NCBI GenBank assembly: GCA_963788975.1 | Contig: CAWBIJ010000004.1 | Coordinates: 1,302,001-1,366,000 of the forward strand | Source: VRUE01 sp963788975 | GTDB lineage: Bacteria > Actinomycetota > Thermoleophilia > Solirubrobacterales > 70-9 | DNA length: 64,000 nt | Direction: 5' to 3' | Part shown: positions 55,205-61,539 of the stretch, one piece after another | Layout: each line of letters starts with the position of its first letter | Numbering within the stretch: position 1 is the first letter of the stretch | Notes under the pieces: generated by a model | Database searches by the model: none | What the model was told of the DNA's origin: nothing | Seen by the model: only the letters and a program-made list of their open reading frames with translations | Position numbers and translations under genes: made by a program

Positions 55205-56805
55205 TGTCTCGGGGCCGCCTTCGGGGGGTGGGACTTCGGTGGAGCCTCCCAAGTCACTCTGCACGAGGCGGGTTGCCCGCATCCGAGAGCTACAGCCTCC
55301 GCACTCCCGCCGAGGTGCGACTTGGGAGGCTCTGCCGAAGTCCCACCTACTGCAGCGACGGTCTTGGACACTGAGCTATCGATTCGCTCCAGGATCAGTT
55401 GCGGGTAGAACGCCAGTCCCACGATGCAGAGAACCAAGGGGGCAAGTACGACCCCGTCGCGGAGGCCGATCTCGCGCGACTCGATCCCCTCTGGCCTGCG
55501 GTTGTGCATCGTCCGCTGGTACAGGCGCAGCGCGTAGTAGGCCGACAGCGCGACGCCGACGATCGCGACGAAGGCGAAGACGATCTTCGAGTTGAAGAGG
55601 CCGTTGAGGATGTAGAACTCGCCGACGAAGTTGGCCGAGCCGGGCATCGCCAGCGTCGCCAGGGTGACGATCAGGAAGAGCGCCGCCAGGACCGGCGCCC
55701 GCGTCGCCATCCCGCCCATCTCACGCAGGTCCTCCGTGCCGCTGCGCTCGGCGAGGAGCGCGACGATGATGAAGAGCGGCGCGACGACCAGGCCGTGGTT
55801 GACCATCTGCAGCACCGCGCCGTCGGCCCCGTCGGCGCGCAGGGCGAAGATCCCGGCGGTGATGAAGCCGAGCTGGGCGATCGAGGAGTAGCCGGCGACC
55901 AGCCGCACGTTGGTCTGGGTAAAGGCCATCACCGAGCCGTAGAGGATCGAGGCGAGGGCGATCACCAGGACGACCTCCTGGAACTCGACCGTGGCGTCGG
56001 GGAAGAGCGGCAGCACGACCCGCAGGAAGCCGTAGGCGCCGACCTTGGCGAGCACCCCGGAGAAGACCGCCAGCACCGGCAGCGGCGCCGCCCGGTAGGC
56101 GTCGGGCATCCAGCCGTGCAGGAGGAAGGCAGGCATCTTGACCAGGAAGGCGGCGGCGAAGAACCAGAAGATCCAGCGCTGGCTGCCCTCGCCAAGCGGC
56201 TGCTGGGCGAGCTCGGCGATCGAGAAGGTGATGTCGCCGCCGGCGGCGGCGATCACCCCGGTGGCGATCGCCGCGACCAGCATCAGCAGCGAGCCGATCA
56301 GGGTGTAGACGATCATCTTCAGCGTCGCCGCCGAGGCGGTGACGCCATCGGCCCGGTCCGTTCCCCAGGCGCCGAAGAGGAAGTAGAACGGGACCAGCAT
56401 CAGGTCGAAGAAGAGGACGAAGAGGAGCAGGTCCTGGGCAAGGAAGGCGCCCAGGGTCGCGGTCTCGCCGAGCAGCATCATCAGGAAGAAGAGGTGGGGG
56501 CGCTCCTGCTCGCGCAGCGCCGCGAAGGCGGTGCCGCCCAGCCAGAGCAGCGCCGTGAGCAGGATCAGGAAGACGTTGAGCCCGTCGACGCCGAGGCTGT
56601 AGTCGACGCCGAGGCCGGGGATCCACTCGACGTCAACGGTGTCCTGCAGCCCCGCCGCACCGGAGTCGAAGCCGGCCAGCAGGACGACCGCCAGCGCCAG
56701 CGTCGCTCCCGTCCCCAGCGTCGCCCACCAGCCGGTCAGGCGCTTCGGCAGGAAGAGGCCGATGAGGCCGAAGGCGAGCGGTGTCCAGAGCAGCGAGTTG
56801 GTCAT
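55201..56805 (-). CDS. nuoM: NADH-quinone oxidoreductase subunit M
   Basis: The 534-residue antiporter-like complex I subunit has fourteen or so helices, with the conserved LLHGWMPDAYRAAPLPVLAVFSGVLAKVGAYGF. The C-terminal 40 or so residues (about 487-526, EPPKSHLGGSAEAVA...) are Pro/Ser/Gly-rich and unlike any NuoM, because palindrome E provides their codons. It overlaps nuoL and nuoN by four bases each. Confidence 0.93.
   Translation of the reverse strand: MTNSLLWTPLAFGLIGLFLPKRLTGWWATLGTGATLALAVVLLAGFDSGAAGLQDTVDVEWIPGLGVDYSLGVDGLNVFLILLTALLWLGGTAFAALREQERPHLFFLMMLLGETATLGAFLAQDLLLFVLFFDLMLVPFYFLFGAWGTDRADGVTASAATLKMIVYTLIGSLLMLVAAIATGVIAAAGGDITFSIAELAQQPLGEGSQRWIFWFFAAAFLVKMPAFLLHGWMPDAYRAAPLPVLAVFSGVLAKVGAYGFLRVVLPLFPDATVEFQEVVLVIALASILYGSVMAFTQTNVRLVAGYSSIAQLGFITAGIFALRADGADGAVLQMVNHGLVVAPLFIIVALLAERSGTEDLREMGGMATRAPVLAALFLIVTLATLAMPGSANFVGEFYILNGLFNSKIVFAFVAIVGVALSAYYALRLYQRTMHNRRPEGIESREIGLRDGVVLAPLVLCIVGLAFYPQLILERIDSSVSKTVAAVGGTSAEPPKSHLGGSAEAVALGCGQPASCRVTWEAPPKSHPPKAAPRQ
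55227..55347. repeat. long palindrome E in the 3' end of nuoM
   Basis: The 29-base arms (GGTGGGACTTCGG-n2-GAGCCTCCCAAGTC at 55227-55255, partner 55319-55347) pair at 27 positions and enclose a 63-base core with an inner stem (GCAC-GAGGCGGG / CCCGCC-GAGGTGC). It lies entirely in the coding sequence of nuoM, in frame, and makes its aberrant C-terminal tail. Confidence 0.85.
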
Positions 56806-58811
56806 GAGCTTGCCAGCAGGAAGTAGAGGGCCAGCCCGGCGAAGCCGGCGATCAGGAACAGGGCGTAGCTGCGGACGAAGCCGCTCTGCACGACGCGGAC
56901 GATGCCGCCGGCGCCGCGCACCGTCTCTGCCGTGCCGGTGACCAGGCCGTCGACCACGAAGCGCTCGAAGGTGCGGTTAGCGAAGCGGCCGATCGCCAGC
57001 GCCGGACGCACCACGAGGAAGTCGATCGCCTCGTCGAAGTACCACTTGTCGAGAAAGAGCAGGTAGACGGGGCGGAAGCGCCGGCGCAGGAGCACCGGCA
57101 GCACCGGCTGCCGGATCCAGAGCAGGTAGGAGAGGGCGATCCCGATGAACGTGATCGCGGCGCCGATGCCGAGCCCCTCCCACTCGTGGGCGACGGTGGG
57201 GTGGATCTCGGCCAGCGGCGAGTCGTGGAAGGCCGGCTCGAGGAAGCCGAAGATGACGTTGTCGACGCCCGGCACCTGGATCAGGCCGGCGAAGAGGGCG
57301 CCGAAGCCGAGCAGCGCCATCGCGATGGCCATCGGCCGCGATTGCTCGGCGATGTGGTGCTCGGCCCCGGGAAAGCCGACCGCCGTGTCCTCTTTCTCGC
57401 CTGTGGCGGGGTTCTCCGGCTCGGCGTGGAAGACGTGGCCGGTGTCGATCAGCGCCTGCGCCTCCTCGCAGGGCTTCCCGGGCAGGACCCGGAAGACCAG
57501 GCGGAAGGTGTAGAGCACGGTGAGCAGGGCGCCGACGTAGCCGCCGATCGCCATCCACGTGTACATCCCGCCGCGGGCCTCGGCGTAGGCGAGGATCGAG
57601 TCCTTGGAGAAGAAGCCGGAGGTGCCGGGGAAGGCGGCCAGGGCCAGGCCGCCGATCAAGAGCATCACCGAGGTGAAGCGCATCGCCCGCCAGAAGCCGC
57701 TCATCCGGTCGATGTCCTGGCGGTTCGCCATCGCCGCGATGATCGAGCCGGCGGACATGAACAGAAGCGCCTTGAAGAAGGCGTGGGTCATCAGGTGGAA
57801 GAGGCCGGCCGAGTAGGCGCCGATCGAGACGCCCATGATCATGTAGCCGATCTGACTCATCGTCGAGTAGGCGATCACCCGCTTCAGGTCGGTCTGCGCG
57901 AGCGCGATCGTGCCGGCGATCAGCAGCGTCGCGAGGCCGGTGAAGGCGGCGATGTCCGCCGCCGTCGGGGCCAGGTAGAAGAGGACGTTGGCGCGGGCGA
58001 TCAGGTAGACGCCGGCGGTCACCATCGTCGCCGCGTGGATCAGCGCCGAGACCGGCGTCGGTCCCTCCATCGCGTCGGGCAGCCAGGTGTGGAAGGGGAT
58101 CTGCGCCGACTTGGCGAAGGCGCCGAGCAGCAAGAGCAGGCAGATCGCGGTGATCGTCCACTCGCCGCGCTGGAAGGCCTCCGGCGCCGCGGCGAAGACC
58201 GCCTCGTAGTCGAGGACGCCGAGCTCGCGGACGATCAGGAAGGCCGCCAGCACCAGGCCGATGTCGCCGACGACGTTGATCACGAAGGCCTTCATCCCGG
58301 CCCCGGTCGCGGTCGTGCGCCGGTACCAGAAGCTGATCAGCGCGTAGGAGGCGAAGCCGACGAAGGCCCAGCCGACGATCAGGAGGACGAAGTTGCCGGC
58401 GAGAACCAGCAGCAGCATCGAGAAGACGAAGAAGTTGAGGTAGGCGAAGAAGCGCCGGTAGCCCTCGTCGGAGCGCATGTAGCCGAACGAGTAGAGGTGG
58501 ATCAGGGTCGAGATCCCGGTGACGACCAGGATCATGAAAGTCGAGAGCTGGTCGACGTAGATCCCGAGCTTGATGTCGAGCCCGGCGGCGTTGGCGTAGT
58601 CCCAGAGCGAGGAAGCGTGGTGGCGCGCGTCGGGCTCGTCGCCGAGCAGGTTGACGAGGACGCCGATCGAGCAGGCGAAGGCGAGGCCGATCGCGGCGGT
58701 GCCGATCATGCCTGCGACCCGCGCCGGGATCGCCCGGAAGCCGATCGAGATCACGACCGAGCCGAGCAGTGGCAGGAGCAGGACCAGCCAGGCCCAGGAG
58801 GTGGCGCTCAT
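56802..58811 (-). CDS. nuoL: NADH-quinone oxidoreductase subunit L
   Basis: The 669-residue largest antiporter-like subunit of complex I has the FHTWLPDAMEGPTPVSALIHAATMVTAGVYLI signature and the long lateral helix region in the C-terminal third. It is overlapped by four bases at both ends (nuoK and nuoM). Confidence 0.95.
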   Translation of the reverse strand: MSATSWAWLVLLLPLLGSVVISIGFRAIPARVAGMIGTAAIGLAFACSIGVLVNLLGDEPDARHHASSLWDYANAAGLDIKLGIYVDQLSTFMILVVTGISTLIHLYSFGYMRSDEGYRRFFAYLNFFVFSMLLLVLAGNFVLLIVGWAFVGFASYALISFWYRRTTATGAGMKAFVINVVGDIGLVLAAFLIVRELGVLDYEAVFAAAPEAFQRGEWTITAICLLLLLGAFAKSAQIPFHTWLPDAMEGPTPVSALIHAATMVTAGVYLIARANVLFYLAPTAADIAAFTGLATLLIAGTIALAQTDLKRVIAYSTMSQIGYMIMGVSIGAYSAGLFHLMTHAFFKALLFMSAGSIIAAMANRQDIDRMSGFWRAMRFTSVMLLIGGLALAAFPGTSGFFSKDSILAYAEARGGMYTWMAIGGYVGALLTVLYTFRLVFRVLPGKPCEEAQALIDTGHVFHAEPENPATGEKEDTAVGFPGAEHHIAEQSRPMAIAMALLGFGALFAGLIQVPGVDNVIFGFLEPAFHDSPLAEIHPTVAHEWEGLGIGAAITFIGIALSYLLWIRQPVLPVLLRRRFRPVYLLFLDKWYFDEAIDFLVVRPALAIGRFANRTFERFVVDGLVTGTAETVRGAGGIVRVVQSGFVRSYALFLIAGFAGLALYFLLASS

Positions 58812-59107
58812 CCGCGCAGCGTCCTCAGCTCGTCGACGTCGAGCGGCAGCTTGCGACGGTAGATCGCGACGATCAGGCCGAGCCCGATCACTACCTCACA
58901 GGCGGCGACTACCATCACGATCACGGCGAAGACCTGCCCCTCCTCGTTGCCGACCATGCGGCTGAAGGCGACCAGGGCGAGGTTGCCGGCGTTGAGCATC
59001 AGCTCGAGGCAGAGCAGGATCACGATCGGGCTGCGCCTTATGAGAATCCCCATGGCTCCTATTGCGAATAGGAGCGAAGAGAGCACGATGTACCACTCGA
59101 TGTTCAT
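58808..59107 (-). CDS. nuoK: NADH-quinone oxidoreductase subunit K
   Basis: The 99-residue subunit has three membrane helices, with the conserved Glu residues in CLELMLNAGNLALVAF and AACEVVIGLGLIVAIYRR. ATG 59107 overlaps the nuoJ stop. Length matches the family (about 100). Confidence 0.95.
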   Translation of the reverse strand: MNIEWYIVLSSLLFAIGAMGILIRRSPIVILLCLELMLNAGNLALVAFSRMVGNEEGQVFAVIVMVVAACEVVIGLGLIVAIYRRKLPLDVDELRTLRG

Positions 59108-59616
59108 GCCTGCTCCCTTTGGCGCGCTGCGAGAACCACAGCCCCCACCGCCGCCAGGAGCAGGAGGATGGACGAGGCCTCGAAGGCGAGCAGGAATCGC
59201 TCTAGGAGCAGGGTGCCGATCGCGGCGGGGTCGCCGAAGCCTGGTTTGACGTCGGGGCCGTCGGTGCCGAGTGCGAGGAGGGAGGAGCCGAGGACGGCTA
59301 TCGAGAGCTCGACGAAGAGGGCGGCGCCGAGCAATGGGGCGAGGAAGCGCTGGCCTGGGATCGGCTCCCAGGCGGGCTCGTCTTCGTCGCCGACATAGGC
59401 GACGACGAAGACGTAGAGGACCATCACCGCTCCGGCATAGACGACGACCTGGGCGGCGGCGACGAAGGCCGCGGTCAGCAGCAGGAACAGGACCGCCAGC
59501 GAGAAGAGGTGGACGATCAGCGCCAGCACGCCGAAGAGCGGGTTGCGCATCAGGACGACGCCGATCGCCCCGCCCAGCGCCCCGAGCGCCGCCGCGAAGA
59601 AGAGGACGGCTTCCAT
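59104..59616 (-). CDS. nuoJ: NADH-quinone oxidoreductase subunit J
   Basis: The 170-residue subunit has five membrane helices and the conserved AQVVVYAGAVMVLYVFVVAYVG motif of the flexible TM3 region. A 16-base palindrome containing its ribosome site lies just upstream. Confidence 0.95.
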   Translation of the reverse strand: MEAVLFFAAALGALGGAIGVVLMRNPLFGVLALIVHLFSLAVLFLLLTAAFVAAAQVVVYAGAVMVLYVFVVAYVGDEDEPAWEPIPGQRFLAPLLGAALFVELSIAVLGSSLLALGTDGPDVKPGFGDPAAIGTLLLERFLLAFEASSILLLLAAVGAVVLAARQREQA

Positions 59617-59617
59617 C

Positions 59618-59633
59618 AGGGAGCGCTCCCTGC
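59618..59633. promoter_or_regulatory. perfect palindrome over the nuoJ ribosome site
   Basis: CAGGGAGCGCTCCCTG is a perfect 16-base palindrome one base upstream of the nuoJ ATG. It contains the only GGGAG available as a Shine-Dalgarno site, so a hairpin or a bound dimer could mask the start. Confidence 0.4.
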
Positions 59634-59708
59634 GTTGACGTCGCCTTGGCCGCGTGGTTCGATGACCCCTCCCACGTCAGTTGCGTGAGCGACGGAAACG
59701 GAGGCTTC

Positions 59709-59993
59709 ATGGACACCTACGTGATCTTGCGACGGCAGGGATGGCGCTCCCCCGACGACCTGGAAACGGCCGCCGAGCGCTCCCGGCAGGTGGGCGACGA
59801 GGAGATGTCCGACGACGTCCGCTGGATTCGCAGCTACGTCCTCGAGGAGGGCGGCGGGTCGGTCGGCACCGTCTGCATCTACCAGGCGACGAGCCCCGAG
59901 GCGATCCGGGAACACGCGCAGCGCGCCGACCTGCCGGTGGACGAGGTGATCTCGGTCGCGGACACGGTGCTGGTCCGACCGGATCCGGAGTAG
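59709..59993 (+). CDS. DUF4242 family protein, opposite strand inside nuo operon
   Basis: The 94-residue protein (MDTYVILRRQGWRSPDDLETAAERS...YQATSPEAIREHAQRADLPVDEV) matches DUF4242, a ferredoxin-like family with a nickel-binding member. The ATG follows GGAGG by five bases; a GTG at 59685 would add eight residues. It sits between nuoI and nuoJ but on the other strand, breaking an otherwise contiguous operon. Confidence 0.82.
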   Translation: MDTYVILRRQGWRSPDDLETAAERSRQVGDEEMSDDVRWIRSYVLEEGGGSVGTVCIYQATSPEAIREHAQRADLPVDEVISVADTVLVRPDPE

Positions 59994-60001
59994 CGCGGCG
60001 C

Positions 60002-60544
60002 TCACTCGCCCTCCCGCCTCAGCGGCGTGCGCTCGATCGGCTCGGCGAGCAGCATCTCCTTGGTGAAGATCAGGTCGGTGCGGTCGTAGTCGGCCATCTC
60101 GTAGTCGTGGCCCATCGTGATCGCGTCGAAGGGGCAGGCGATCTCGCAGTAGCCGCAGAAGATGCAGCGCGAGATGTTGATCTCGTAGACCGCGGCGTAG
60201 CGCTCGCCGGCCGAGACCCGCTCGCCGGGGATGTTCTCGGCGGCGACGACGCGGATGCAGTCAGCGGGGCAGGCGGCGGCGCAGAGCGAGCAGCCGACGC
60301 ACTTCTCCAGCCCGGTGTCCTCGAACTTGTGCAGCTTGTGGCGGCCGCGAAAGCGCGGGTAGACGGGGGTCTTCTCCTCCGGGTACTGGATCGTCAGCGG
60401 CCCCTCGACCAGTCGCGCCATCGTCGTCTTCAGCCCGCGCAGCGTCTCGCCGAAGGCGCGGTAGGCGCCGCCGACCCCGCCCGGGTCGGGACCGCGCTGG
60501 ACCTCGACCACGTCCTGCTCTTTGAGGTAAGGAAATTCGCTCAC
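60002..60544 (-). CDS. nuoI: NADH-quinone oxidoreductase subunit I
   Basis: The 180-residue hydrophilic subunit carries two 4Fe-4S clusters: CVGCSLCAAACPADCI and CIFCGYCEIACPFDAI. It overlaps nuoH by four bases. It passes electrons towards quinone. Confidence 0.95.
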   Translation of the reverse strand: MSEFPYLKEQDVVEVQRGPDPGGVGGAYRAFGETLRGLKTTMARLVEGPLTIQYPEEKTPVYPRFRGRHKLHKFEDTGLEKCVGCSLCAAACPADCIRVVAAENIPGERVSAGERYAAVYEINISRCIFCGYCEIACPFDAITMGHDYEMADYDRTDLIFTKEMLLAEPIERTPLRREGE

Positions 60545-61539
60545 GTCACCACCACCAGCACCGCGGTGACGAGGACGTTCAGCGTCGCCAGCGGCAGCAG
60601 CACCTTCCAGCCGAGGCTCATCAGCTGGTCGTAGCGCAGCCGCGGCAGGGTCGCCCGCACCCAGATGAAGACCATCACCAGGGCGAGCATCTTGGCCAGC
60701 ATCCAGATCGGGTCGAGGAAGCTCGGGCCGGGGCCCATCCAGCCGCCGAGGAAGATCGCCGCGGCGATCCCGGAGACGACCAGGATCTCCATGTACTCAA
60801 CCAGGAGGAAGCTGCCGAAGCGCATGCCGCCGTACTCGGTCATGAAGCCCTGGACGAGTTCGGCATCGGCCTCGACCAGGTCGAAGGGGGCGCGGTTCGA
60901 CTCGGCGAAGCCGGCCAGCATGAAGATCAGGAAGCCGACGGCCTGGGGGAAGATGAACCAGAGCTCGCCCTGGGCGTGGACGATGTCGACCAGCGAGAGC
61001 GAGCCGGCCATCATCACCGCGCCGAGCAGGGCCAGCCCCATCGAGACCTCGTAGGAGATCAGCTGGGCGGCGGAGCGCATCGCGCCGAGGAAGCTGTACT
61101 TCGAGCCCGAGGCCCAGCCGCCGAGAACGAGGCCGTAGAAGGCGATCGAGCCGACGGCGAAGAAGTAGAGGATGCCGATCGGGACGTCGATCCCGTAGAG
61201 GCCGACGCCGTCCTGGACGTCTCCCCAGGGGATGATCGCCAGCGCCAGCACGCCGGAGAGCACCGGCAGCAGCGGTCCGAGGATGAACAGGGCCGGGATC
61301 GCGTTGGCCGGCCGGAAGGCCTCCTTGCCCAGGAGCTTGCCGACGTCGGCGAGTGGCTGCAGGATTCCGAACGGGCCGACCCGGTTGGGGCCGTAGCGGT
61401 GCTGGAAGCGCCCGATCAGCTTCCGCTCCAGGACCGTCATCAGCGGCAGGATCGCGAAGATGACGCCGAAGATCGCCAGCGACTTGACCACCATGATCCA
61501 GGTCGCTTCGACGTAGGTCGTGTCAGCGACCGGCAGCAT
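60541..61539 (-). CDS. nuoH: NADH-quinone oxidoreductase subunit H
   Basis: The 332-residue membrane subunit forms most of the quinone chamber. Motifs include QHRYGPNRVGPFGILQPLADVGKL, YGLVLGGWASGSKYSFLGAMRSAAQLISYE and AESNRAPFDLVEADAELVQGF. It overlaps nuoI by four bases (60541-60544), and its start abuts the nuoG stop (one shared base). Confidence 0.95.
   Translation of the reverse strand: MLPVADTTYVEATWIMVVKSLAIFGVIFAILPLMTVLERKLIGRFQHRYGPNRVGPFGILQPLADVGKLLGKEAFRPANAIPALFILGPLLPVLSGVLALAIIPWGDVQDGVGLYGIDVPIGILYFFAVGSIAFYGLVLGGWASGSKYSFLGAMRSAAQLISYEVSMGLALLGAVMMAGSLSLVDIVHAQGELWFIFPQAVGFLIFMLAGFAESNRAPFDLVEADAELVQGFMTEYGGMRFGSFLLVEYMEILVVSGIAAAIFLGGWMGPGPSFLDPIWMLAKMLALVMVFIWVRATLPRLRYDQLMSLGWKVLLPLATLNVLVTAVLVVVT

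Noticed and set aside
55256..55318. Palindrome E core as a third family B copy
   Set aside because: Length is similar and TCCGAGA/ACAGCC occur in both, but the flanking stem sequence of family B (TTTTTCGG) is absent, so the likeness is too weak.
57186..58862. 558-codon plus-strand frame opposite nuoL
   Set aside because: Antisense shadow, Glu/Asp/Gly-rich, no domain.
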